From Candidatus Krumholzibacteriia bacterium (lineage in GTDB: Bacteria > Krumholzibacteriota > Krumholzibacteriia > LZORAL124-64-63): a stretch of DNA of 9,517 nt. Below are positions 1 through 6,402 of this stretch, in pieces. Position numbers and translations under genes: made by a program. Position 1 is the stretch's first letter, and each line of letters starts with the position of its first letter. The notes beneath the pieces were generated by a model. It made no database searches and was not told the DNA's origin. It saw nothing but the letters and a program-made list of their open reading frames with translations. The DNA is taken from assembly GCA_029935695.1 (NCBI GenBank), contig JAOZJV010000094.1:1-9517 (forward strand), given 5' to 3'.

Positions 1-56
1 GTTTGCTACTTTGAGCCCACAATGTTTTTACCTGACCTGATGAAAAGAGGATACAA

Positions 57-668
57 ATGCGCACGGTATTTTTAGCCACGGCCCTGCTGTTATTGATGAC
101 GAATTCCGCTCTGGCTTTGGATCTGGGAGGACACGACCGTGATGGAGTCGTCGTAGGATTCAACATTGGTGCCGGCTGGAACTGGTTGAATTTCAATGTT
201 CCTTCCGAAGACGGAGGGATTATTTCAGAAAAAACTGACACCGAAGTCGATCTCACCGGTGGCATCACTCTGGGCTGGGCGCGCAACGACAACTTGATTT
301 TCTCCATCGGCGTGTCCGGCTGGAAAGCCCGTTACTGGTATTATGGCAACCAGTTGAGCGTCAGCACTACCCAGTTTCAGGCCGATGTCTGCTGGTTCCC
401 CCTGGGTGAAGGCTTTTGGCTGCGGGCAGGAGTTGGCCCCGGTAATATTAGTTTTTCCGCCCTTGTCCCGGCTATTAATGTGACCTTCCAGGAATGGGGA
501 TGGAACCTCCTCGGCGGTGCCGGATACGAACTGCGGGTTTCCGACACGGCAGCTATCGGTTTTGCCTATGAATACCGTCACCTTGGAGTGGGCGCCTTCA
601 AAGATATTGAAGACACCGAGATTTCCAGCCACAATGCCCTGCTGTCATTCCGCTGGTATATGGACTGA
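57..668 (+). CDS. Outer-membrane beta-barrel protein (porin/OmpW-like), 203 aa
   Basis: Predicted small outer-membrane beta-barrel protein. Residues 1-20 form a Sec signal peptide: Arg2, a long Leu/Ala-rich core, and an A-L-A cleavage site before Leu21. The mature part consists of alternating polar/hydrophobic stretches rich in Gly, Trp and Tyr (for example GFNIGAGWNWLNFNV, FWLRAGVGPG and AIGFAYEYRHLGVG). The chain ends near an aromatic strand, SFRWYMD, as is usual for barrels whose last strand is read by the assembly machinery. About 180 mature residues suits an eight-stranded barrel. The ATG at 57 is supported by AGAGG at 46-50, six bases upstream. A strong terminator follows the stop, so it appears to end its transcription unit. 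Its promoter is not evident in the 56 bases available. No catalytic motif is seen; the role could be structural or a narrow channel. The barrel class is fairly sure, the substrate unknown. Confidence 0.8.
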   Translation: MRTVFLATALLLLMTNSALALDLGGHDRDGVVVGFNIGAGWNWLNFNVPSEDGGIISEKTDTEVDLTGGITLGWARNDNLIFSIGVSGWKARYWYYGNQLSVSTTQFQADVCWFPLGEGFWLRAGVGPGNISFSALVPAINVTFQEWGWNLLGGAGYELRVSDTAAIGFAYEYRHLGVGAFKDIEDTEISSHNALLSFRWYMD

Positions 669-684
669 TTTTTAGCGATCCCCA

Positions 685-714
685 CCCCCGGAATTCATTT
701 TCCGGGGGTTTTTT
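685..714 (+). terminator. Intrinsic terminator after the beta-barrel gene
   Basis: A perfect 9-bp stem (CCCCCGGAA at 685-693 with TTCCGGGGG at 700-708) encloses a 6-nt loop and is followed immediately by six T residues (709-714). It lies 17 bases after the stop codon at 668. This is a textbook rho-independent terminator on the + strand. Confidence 0.92.
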
Positions 715-756
715 CTTCTCCGGGAGAGTTAATTTTTCCACCTGCAGCTTCTGAAT

Positions 757-777
757 GCCCCGGATGGGCCTTTTTTT
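757..777 (+). terminator. Possible weak second terminator hairpin
   Basis: GCCC (757-760) can pair with GGGC (766-769) around a 5-nt loop, and seven T residues follow at 771-777. The stem is only 4 bp, so it could be a backup terminator behind the strong one at 685-714 or chance. Confidence 0.3.
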
Positions 778-1043
778 CGCCATTTTTTAAAAAATTTCCC
801 AATAATACGATTTTAACTCGTGGAAAAGCCCTTTTCAATTCCATTTCAACCTGGACATCTCCCCCAAAAGCGCCCCCCAGCAAGCCTTTCCAGCACCATC
901 AACTGTCCTGAAAATCTGTTCCAGCCGGGCCAATGTTACACTTACAATGAAACACAATTATCACCATTGCTCAATAAAATGAAACGGATTTCCCCCGTTT
1001 CGGATCACAAATCTTCACTATTACAAACAAAATCAAAAATCAC
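778..1043. other. AT-rich intergenic stretch without a convincing gene
   Basis: Between the terminators and the promoter region no reading frame has both a plausible ribosome binding site and protein-like composition. The sequence is clearly richer in A and T than the flanking genes. It begins with an A/T tract around 783-796 and contains a perfect inverted repeat at 981-1001, listed separately. Its most likely role is as an upstream regulatory region for the 1215-4011 unit. A small RNA cannot be excluded by reading alone. Confidence 0.5.
981..1001. repeat. Perfect 7-bp inverted repeat upstream of the regulator unit
   Basis: GAAACGG at 981-987 and CCGTTTC at 995-1001 are exact reverse complements separated by 7 bases. 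No T-tract follows, so it does not look like a terminator. It lies about 40 bases upstream of the putative -35 element at 1044, a place where an activator or repressor dimer could bind. The operator role is inference. Confidence 0.4.
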
Positions 1044-1073
1044 TTGACTGTTTAGCAAGTCAACTGATACAGT
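1044..1073 (+). promoter_or_regulatory. Candidate sigma70-type promoter with overlapping inverted repeat
   Basis: TTGACT at 1044-1049 matches five of six bases of the -35 consensus. With an 18-base spacer, TACAGT at 1068-1073 matches four of six bases of the -10 consensus. TTGACT also forms an inverted repeat with AGTCAA at 1058-1063 (8-base gap), covering the -35 box and part of the spacer, where a bound dimer would block RNA polymerase. A start near 1080 would leave a leader of about 135 bases before the ATG at 1215. No convincing -24/-12 (sigma54) element was seen. The call rests on consensus matching alone. Confidence 0.4.
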
Positions 1074-1202
1074 GCGTCACAGAATTCATCACTCGCTTTT
1101 GGGTCTTCTTCCATTGATCGTTGCATCGGGCGCAGCCACGATGAAAGATGCAGACCCGGTGATCGCCTGGCGATTACTTTACGGGACATTGCTCCCTCCC
1201 CC

Positions 1203-1207
1203 AGGAG
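1203..1207 (+). promoter_or_regulatory. Ribosome binding site of the small exported protein
   Basis: AGGAG lies 7 bases before the ATG at 1215. It decides in favour of this reading frame over the overlapping frame that opens with a GTG at 1072. Confidence 0.6.
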
Positions 1208-1214
1208 CCGATTT

Positions 1215-1571
1215 ATGGTTTCTCTCATGCTTGTTGCCGGCCGCCATCTGGCCGTGTTTGCCTTGTTTCTATGCCTGCTTTGCTCTCTGGCCCTGCCGCC
1301 AGATGCGTTGGCCAGAAATCCCTATCAAATCAGGGATGGCCACGAAGGTGATCCAGGTGACGGAGTCCTTGACCCTGCCCCGGTGGTGGATCCTCATCCC
1401 ACACCCAAAGGTCACCCCTTCCCGGTTTTCACTGTCATCATGATTATGACTGACGACCACAGCTTCGTGCCGATGTTCCAGATAATTGGTTTCACCGGGA
1501 CCCCCTTGCTTTCCCACACCAGGCTCGCAGAGCTGGCTGTGCAGGAAGGGAGGTGGCACCGTGCGCCCTGA
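1215..1571 (+). CDS. Small exported protein coupled to the downstream regulator, 118 aa
   Basis: Family not recognised with certainty. Residues 1-33 look like a Sec signal peptide: Arg10/His11, a hydrophobic core around residues 12-27 (including CLLCSLAL), and a plausible A-L-A cleavage site before Arg34. The mature part starts RNPYQIRDGHEGDPGDGV, is rich in Pro, Gly and Asp up to about residue 70, then has a hydrophobic patch (FPVFTVIMIM) and a second one near FVPMFQIIGF. The start has a good Shine-Dalgarno. The last 11 bases overlap the GTG start of the TPR/AAA+ regulator, and that gene's Shine-Dalgarno lies inside this ORF, which suggests translational coupling and a shared function. Possible roles are a secreted signal peptide precursor, or an envelope protein that senses or is controlled by the regulator. 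No cysteine occurs after the signal peptide and no enzymatic motif is visible. The gene is probably real, its function unknown. Confidence 0.6.
   Translation: MVSLMLVAGRHLAVFALFLCLLCSLALPPDALARNPYQIRDGHEGDPGDGVLDPAPVVDPHPTPKGHPFPVFTVIMIMTDDHSFVPMFQIIGFTGTPLLSHTRLAELAVQEGRWHRAP
1549..1553 (+). promoter_or_regulatory. Ribosome binding site fixing the regulator start
   Basis: GGAGG lies 7 bases before the GTG at 1561 and sits within the last codons of the upstream small ORF. It supports GTG 1561 rather than the in-frame ATG at 1486, whose 25 extra codons would lie over the upstream gene. Confidence 0.75.
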
Positions 1572-4011
1572 TCGCCTGAACCAAAATCAAGCGTCGATGG
1601 CCGGTCCTTTGGGAATCGTGCCCGATGCGTTCCACCAGGCTCGCAATCTGCACCTGGAAGGTCGTCACGAAGAAGCTCTGCAATGTTTGAATGCCTCGTT
1701 CGAATTGAAAGCCAACGGGAAAAACCATACCAGCCTGCGCGAAAGTGCCTTGCTCAAAGCCTGGTGTCTGGTGGAACTCAAGCGCCACAAGCTTTGCAAT
1801 CAATGGCTGGAAACAGCGAGGCAATTGGGTTATCTGGAATCTGGCGATGATTCCGTCATGGTTCTCGAATTGAACATCCAACTCTTCGCTGAGCATTATG
1901 AACTTGTTCAAAACACGGCCCAGGGAATGTTGGACAACGCCTCCGGCCAGGTGGATTTGAACACCGCCGAATTGCGTCTGCTGCTGGGCGCCGCCTTGCG
2001 CTGGCAGGGTTTCCTGACCGAGGCCGTGCCTCATCTGGATTTTGCAAACAGCGCCTTCCTCATTCTGAACGAACCGGGAAGACAGGCCGTGACCGCCAAC
2101 TTCCTTGGCTGGACCCATCTGTCCATGGGGCATTTTGATGAAGGACGCCGCTGGTTTGAAAAAAGCCTGCAGATCAACACAGGTCTCGGGGCCCGGTTGC
2201 GTACCGCCCAAAACTATCAAAACCTCGCCATCGTTTCCTATAAACAGGGACGTTACAACGAAGCCATCGAGTACCTGGATAAGGAACTGGAACTGGTCAC
2301 CGATTCTCCCGATATGATCTGCCGCGCCCGCATTGCCCTGGGCACCGTGCTGCGGCTGCAGGGAGATTTCCAGGCTGCTCGCCGGTCCCTGATGGACGCT
2401 TACAGCCTGTCAGCAGAAAACGGTCTGGCCCGTGAAGAAGGCCTCTCCCTGGAATTTCTGGGTGATGTGTTGCGGGATGAAGGCAACCCCGCCGAGGCCC
2501 GCCGGTATTACCAGCGCGGTCTGGCCGTGGCCCGGGCCCTGGCCCCCCGCGGTGATCTGGTCATGGAATTGATGCGCCGCGAGGGCGAATGTCTGGACCT
2601 TGAAGGACGCCACGAAGAAGCCCATCACGTGCTGAACGATGCCCTGGCCCTGTGCCGGGAAGTGGGCGACCGATTCGAAACCGCCGTGACCCGACGCTGC
2701 CTGGGTGTGAACTCGGCCAATCTTGGTCGCTGGAAACACGCCAGCGAACATTTGCGCTCGGCCATCGGCGGACTGAAGGAACTGACCGCCCGGCACGAGA
2801 CCATGATTGCCCGTTACCATCTGGCCCGGCTTCTGACCCGGCAGATTGATACCGGCAACGCCGGCGCCGCCAGCAATCGTCTGCTGGAAGAAGCCTGGAA
2901 AAACACCCTCACAGCCCAACAGCTCAACCAGGATCTGGATGTGCCCTCTTTGTCGGCAGAAATTCAGAATCTGGTCAGCGGTTTGGCCCGGCGGCGTCTG
3001 GCTCAGGGTAAGGAAACCGTGCGGCCGGCGGCATTCTCCGCGCGCATCGCACCATCCACCCGGGTGATCGCGGTTTCTCCCGCCATGCAGCAGGCCCTGC
3101 GATCCTGTGATGGATTCGCCCGTTACAATACGCCGGTGATGATCACCGGCGAAACAGGCACCGGAAAGGAAATCCTGGCCCATCGTCTGCACGAAGCCGG
3201 CCCCCGCAGCAGCCGTCCCCTGGTGAAAGTGAACTGCACCCCCACGGCAGATGATGTTCTGGCCCGCGAGTTGTTCGGACAGGTCCGGCCCGGCCGGGGC
3301 GGACTCGCTGATGTGCCCGGGCTCATTGCCCAGGCCGAAGGCGGCACCCTGTTGCTGACGGATGTGGGCAATCTGCCCCGCTCCATTCAGGGTCGTTTAG
3401 TCGATCTGCTGCAGGACGGTGTGTACCGCAGTCTGGGTGATGGCCGTGATCGCTGCGCCGATGTGCGCATCATTGCCACCAGCTGCACAGACCTTAAAGA
3501 AGCAGTGGCCGCTGGCCGCTTCCGTCCCGACTTGCACTTTAAATTGACGCTGATGACCGTGCCCGTGCCTGCGCTGCGTGACCGTCCCGAAGACGTCATG
3601 CCCTTGCTCGATCACTTCCTGACCCGGCTGGAGGGCAGCACCCTGTCGGCACGCTCCCTCTTTGATTTCAAAGCCCTTGAGGCCCTGTCCATCCACCACT
3701 GGCCCGGCAATGTGTCCGAGCTGGAATCAGTGGCTCAGCGGGCCTGGTTGAACCGGGACCTGGGACGGTCGGTTCGTCTGCGGCGCATTTCAGGTTCAGC
3801 AGGATCTGCTCTGGAATTTATTTTTCCGGATAATCCGCAGCCATCAGCCGGTGCCAAGGTTGATAAACAACCCGACGGCGGCATGACCTGGAGCAGCCTG
3901 AACACCCTGATCAGCAGGGCCGGCGGCAACAAAAGCCACGTGGCGCGCAATCTCGGCATCAGCCGGGTGACACTGTACCGCTGGTTGGATCGGCTGGACC
4001 CCAACGCCTGA
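1561..4011 (+). CDS. TPR - NtrC-like AAA+ - Fis-HTH transcriptional regulator with degenerate ATPase site, 816 aa
   Basis: Predicted cytoplasmic DNA-binding regulator. Residues about 20-475 are a helical TPR array with repeated motifs of the type LGWTHLSMGHFDEGRRWFEK and LAIVSYKQGRYNEAIEYL, presumably binding a peptide or protein. Residues about 497-730 are an AAA+ domain of the sigma54-activator class. Walker A GETGTGKE (530-537) is intact and ELFG is at 570-573. Residues 775-816 are a Fis-type helix-turn-helix (AGGNKSHVARNLGISRVTLYRW). Several functional positions differ from sigma54 activators: the GAFTGA loop after ELFG is replaced by QVRPGRGGLADV, Walker B DE is TD (600-601), the sensor I Asn position is Cys642, the second arginine-finger position is Lys661 (FRPDLHFKL), and the sensor II Arg in PGNVREL is Ser719. 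Sigma54-dependent activation is therefore doubtful; an NTP-binding switch without remodelling activity is more likely. No receiver, GAF or PAS domain is present. The start codon is GTG, overlapping the preceding ORF by 11 bases. Confidence 0.9.
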   Translation: MRPDRLNQNQASMAGPLGIVPDAFHQARNLHLEGRHEEALQCLNASFELKANGKNHTSLRESALLKAWCLVELKRHKLCNQWLETARQLGYLESGDDSVMVLELNIQLFAEHYELVQNTAQGMLDNASGQVDLNTAELRLLLGAALRWQGFLTEAVPHLDFANSAFLILNEPGRQAVTANFLGWTHLSMGHFDEGRRWFEKSLQINTGLGARLRTAQNYQNLAIVSYKQGRYNEAIEYLDKELELVTDSPDMICRARIALGTVLRLQGDFQAARRSLMDAYSLSAENGLAREEGLSLEFLGDVLRDEGNPAEARRYYQRGLAVARALAPRGDLVMELMRREGECLDLEGRHEEAHHVLNDALALCREVGDRFETAVTRRCLGVNSANLGRWKHASEHLRSAIGGLKELTARHETMIARYHLARLLTRQIDTGNAGAASNRLLEEAWKNTLTAQQLNQDLDVPSLSAEIQNLVSGLARRRLAQGKETVRPAAFSARIAPSTRVIAVSPAMQQALRSCDGFARYNTPVMITGETGTGKEILAHRLHEAGPRSSRPLVKVNCTPTADDVLARELFGQVRPGRGGLADVPGLIAQAEGGTLLLTDVGNLPRSIQGRLVDLLQDGVYRSLGDGRDRCADVRIIATSCTDLKEAVAAGRFRPDLHFKLTLMTVPVPALRDRPEDVMPLLDHFLTRLEGSTLSARSLFDFKALEALSIHHWPGNVSELESVAQRAWLNRDLGRSVRLRRISGSAGSALEFIFPDNPQPSAGAKVDKQPDGGMTWSSLNTLISRAGGNKSHVARNLGISRVTLYRWLDRLDPNA

Positions 4012-4020
4012 TCATGCGAA

Positions 4021-4056
4021 GGCCGGGATGGAGCCCGGCCCGTGTGCATTCTTTTT
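4021..4056 (+). terminator. Hairpin after the regulator, possible imperfect terminator
   Basis: GGCCGGG (4021-4027) and CCCGGCC (4034-4040) form a perfect 7-bp GC stem around a 6-nt loop, 9 bases after the regulator stop. The nearest T run (4052-4056) is 11 bases beyond the stem, so termination would be inefficient. It may partly insulate the peptidase gene or stabilise the 3' end of the upstream transcript. Confidence 0.45.
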
Positions 4057-4126
4057 CCTTCCCTGCGCAACTTCCCGGGCCCATTTTCGTCTCAATGAAA
4101 CTTGTGTGTCCATTTCCCTTCACCCT

Positions 4127-4130
4127 GGAG
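4127..4130 (+). promoter_or_regulatory. Ribosome binding site fixing the M13 peptidase start
   Basis: GGAG lies 6 bases before the ATG at 4137. It supports this start, which places a complete lipoprotein signal peptide at the N-terminus, over the in-frame ATG at 4014, which would add 41 non-signal-like residues running through the hairpin. Confidence 0.6.
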
Positions 4131-4136
4131 TCTGTG

Positions 4137-6194
4137 ATGTTACGAACCGTATCGATGCTGATGACTGCCTTGACCCTGATTCTGATGGTGGCCGGATGTG
4201 GCCAGTCTGACCAGAAAGAGGCATCCCCCATGGAAAACACTCTCAAAAGCGGGCTCTTCACTGAGCACTTTGATACCACCGAGCGCCCTCAGGATAATTT
4301 CTTCATGCACGTCAACGGCACCTGGATTAAGAATGCCGTTATTCCTTCTGACCGCACCAGCGACGGCGCCTTCTACGAACTGCGTGAAAAAAGCCGCAGC
4401 GATGTGAAAACCATCATCGACGAACTGGCCGCCCGCACCGATCTGAAAGCTGGTTCTGACGAGCAAAAAGTAGCCGACCTTTACAACAGCATCGTGGACA
4501 CCGCTCGCGTCAACGACCTGGGCCTGGAACCGCTGCGCACCCAGCTGGAAGCCATCGACAGCATCAGCAACAAAAGTGAAATGTCCCGCTGGCTGGCTCG
4601 CAGTCAGAAAACCGGCGGCGGTGCTCCCTTCTTCCTCTTTGTAGGCATCGACGACAAGGACGCCACCCGCTACATCCCCAACTTGTGGCAAGGCGGCCTG
4701 GGTCTTCCCGATCGTGACTACTATTTTAACGAGGATGAGAGCTTCAAAAGCATCCGCGCTGCCTACATCCAGCACCTGGAAAAAATGTTCCGCCTGGCCG
4801 GCTGGGCCAACCCCGCCCGCACGGCCCGGACCATCATGGATCTGGAAACGGACATCGCCAAACTGCACTGGACCAACGTCGAAAATCGCAACAGCGAGAA
4901 GACCTACAATCTGACCTCGGTTGCGGCCCAGGTGGAAAAATCCGAGGGCCTGGACTGGGCAGCCTACTGGGATGAAGCCGGCGTCGCCACCACATACGAC
5001 CTGAATATCTGCCAGCCATCCTTTATTGAAGGTTTTGCCCAACTCTTTGGCGAAACAAATCTGGACACCTGGAAAAGCTATATGCGATGGAATTTGCTGA
5101 ACAGCTACGCAGGCTACCTCAGCAGTGACTTCGATGATCAGAATTTTGAATTCTACAACCGCACCCTCAGTGGCCAGCAAGAGCAGCGTCCCCGTTGGAA
5201 ACGTGGTGTCGACGGTGTTAATGGTGTGCTCGGTGAAGTGGTGGGCAAGGTTTATGTCAGCCGTCATTTCACACCGGAAGCCAAAGTGCGCATGATGCAG
5301 CTGGTGGAAAACCTGCGTTCTTCTTTCGGGGCCGCTTTTGATGACCTGGATTGGATGAGCGCCGAAACCAAAGCCGAAGCCCATAGAAAACTGGCGGCCT
5401 TCACGCCCAAAATCGGCTATCCCGATCGCTGGAAGAACTACGATGGGCTGGAAATCAAAAATGACGATCTGGTGGGCAACATCCGGCGCACCAATCTTTT
5501 CAACCATGAAGATGATCTGGCCAAACTGGACGAACCCATCCGCACCTGGGAATGGGGCATGACTCCCCAGACAGTCAACGCCTACTACAGTCCCTCCCGC
5601 AACGAGGTGGTCTTCCCGGCTGCCATCCTGCAACCTCCGTTTTTTAACATCGAAGCTGATGACGCCGTGAATTACGGAGGCATCGGGGCAGTCATCGGTC
5701 ACGAAATGGGTCATGGTTTTGACGACCAGGGCAGCCATTATGATGGAGACGGCAACATGCGCAACTGGTGGACCGAAGATGACCTGAAGCAGTTTGCAGA
5801 GCGCAGCAAACGTCTGGTTGAACAATACAGTGGTTTTGAAGTGCTTGATGGTCTGTTCATTAACGGTGAACTTACTCTTGGCGAGAACATTGGTGATCTT
5901 TCCGGTCTGAGTATTTCCCACCGGGCCTACCAGATGTCTCTGAAAGAAAACGAAGCTCCCGTAATCGACGGCTATTCCGGCGAGCAGCGTTTCTTCCTGG
6001 GCTTTGGTCAAATTTGGCGGGGCAAGTACACAGAAGAAGAGACGCGCAACCGTGTGGCCACCGATGTGCACTCGCCCGCGGCATTCCGGCCCATTGGTTC
6101 GCTGGCCAACTTCACACCCTTCTATCAGGCGTTTGACGTTAAGGAAGGCGACAAGATGTACCTGACACCGGAAAAACGGGTGCATATCTGGTGA
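4137..6194 (+). CDS. M13 family (neprilysin/PepO-type) zinc metallopeptidase lipoprotein, 685 aa
   Basis: Predicted zinc endopeptidase cutting peptides outside the cytoplasm. The N-terminus is a lipoprotein signal peptide with lipobox V-A-G-C, so Cys21 would be lipidated; Gly22 at +2 does not suggest inner-membrane retention. Residues about 40-430 match the M13 N-terminal domain (DNFFMHVNGTWIKN near the start, LPDRDYY at 190-196). The catalytic domain is complete: substrate-binding N-A-Y-Y (481-484), zinc motif HEMGH (His522, Glu523, His526), GENIGD with third zinc ligand Glu583 and Asp587, then VHSP with His645 and Arg651, spaced like neprilysin His711 and Arg717. It ends in R-V-H-I-W, typical of the family, and has the usual bacterial length. 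All key residues are present, so it should be active. It follows the regulator by 125 bases with a hairpin between and is probably transcribed separately. Peptide scavenging or turnover of secreted peptides is plausible; the natural substrate is unknown. Confidence 0.95.
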   Translation: MLRTVSMLMTALTLILMVAGCGQSDQKEASPMENTLKSGLFTEHFDTTERPQDNFFMHVNGTWIKNAVIPSDRTSDGAFYELREKSRSDVKTIIDELAARTDLKAGSDEQKVADLYNSIVDTARVNDLGLEPLRTQLEAIDSISNKSEMSRWLARSQKTGGGAPFFLFVGIDDKDATRYIPNLWQGGLGLPDRDYYFNEDESFKSIRAAYIQHLEKMFRLAGWANPARTARTIMDLETDIAKLHWTNVENRNSEKTYNLTSVAAQVEKSEGLDWAAYWDEAGVATTYDLNICQPSFIEGFAQLFGETNLDTWKSYMRWNLLNSYAGYLSSDFDDQNFEFYNRTLSGQQEQRPRWKRGVDGVNGVLGEVVGKVYVSRHFTPEAKVRMMQLVENLRSSFGAAFDDLDWMSAETKAEAHRKLAAFTPKIGYPDRWKNYDGLEIKNDDLVGNIRRTNLFNHEDDLAKLDEPIRTWEWGMTPQTVNAYYSPSRNEVVFPAAILQPPFFNIEADDAVNYGGIGAVIGHEMGHGFDDQGSHYDGDGNMRNWWTEDDLKQFAERSKRLVEQYSGFEVLDGLFINGELTLGENIGDLSGLSISHRAYQMSLKENEAPVIDGYSGEQRFFLGFGQIWRGKYTEEETRNRVATDVHSPAAFRPIGSLANFTPFYQAFDVKEGDKMYLTPEKRVHIW

Positions 6195-6220
6195 TCAATC
6201 AGATTTCTAATTACAAAAAA

Positions 6221-6246
6221 GGCCCGGGTTCGCCCGGGTCATTTTT
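6221..6246 (+). terminator. Intrinsic terminator after the M13 peptidase
   Basis: GGCCCGGG (6221-6228) pairs with CCCGGGTC (6233-6240) through an 8-bp stem with one G-T pair and a TTCG tetraloop. Five T residues follow at 6242-6246 and an A tract precedes the stem (6214-6220). It starts 26 bases after the stop. Confidence 0.9.
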
Positions 6247-6388
6247 GTGACTTTTGCGAAGAGAACCAATTGTCAGTATCTTCATGGACCAGCTCATCCA
6301 CACCATAAACCTCGCTCAGGTTTCGACTCCCCTCTTCTGCTGGCCTCTGGCTGCCTTTGGCGGCACACTTGCTTTCGACCTGGATCTC

Positions 6389-6396
6389 AAGGGGGG
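6389..6396 (+). promoter_or_regulatory. Ribosome binding site of the secreted protein gene
   Basis: AAGGGGGG ends 6 bases before the ATG at 6403. It supports a start directly before a signal peptide rather than the in-frame GTG at 6247, which abuts the T-tract of the preceding terminator. Confidence 0.65.
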
Positions 6397-6402
6397 CATC
6401 CC

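Noticed and set aside
820..1047. 75-codon frame in the intergenic region
   Set aside because: GTG start without ribosome binding site, low-complexity AT-rich composition, and it runs through the inverted repeat and into the putative -35 box.
1072..1443. GTG-started 123-codon frame before the regulator
   Set aside because: No Shine-Dalgarno. It overlaps the 1215-1571 frame, which has a good one plus a signal peptide. The translation is rich in Trp, Cys and Pro without family resemblance.
1486..1560. Upstream in-frame extension of the regulator to ATG 1486
   Set aside because: It lacks a good ribosome binding site, lies on the end of the upstream ORF, and adds non-homologous Pro/Gly-rich residues. 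GTG 1561 has a near-perfect Shine-Dalgarno.
1654..2625. Near-identical LEGRHEEA segments at two places in the regulator (about 1654 and 2599)
   Set aside because: Both are helix turns of TPR units, where this kind of similarity is expected. They are too short to show a recent duplication.
4014..4136. Upstream in-frame extension of the M13 peptidase to ATG 4014
   Set aside because: It would bury the lipoprotein signal peptide 41 residues inside the protein and run through the post-regulator hairpin. ATG 4137 has its own GGAG site.
4140..6185. 681-codon frame antisense to the M13 peptidase
   Set aside because: It mirrors the coding frame of a gene with a complete set of M13 motifs. Its length comes from codon bias in the real gene, and the translation has no recognisable domain.
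6247..6402. N-terminal extension of the secreted protein to GTG 6247
   Set aside because: The start abuts the T-tract of the preceding terminator and the extension would place the signal peptide internally.
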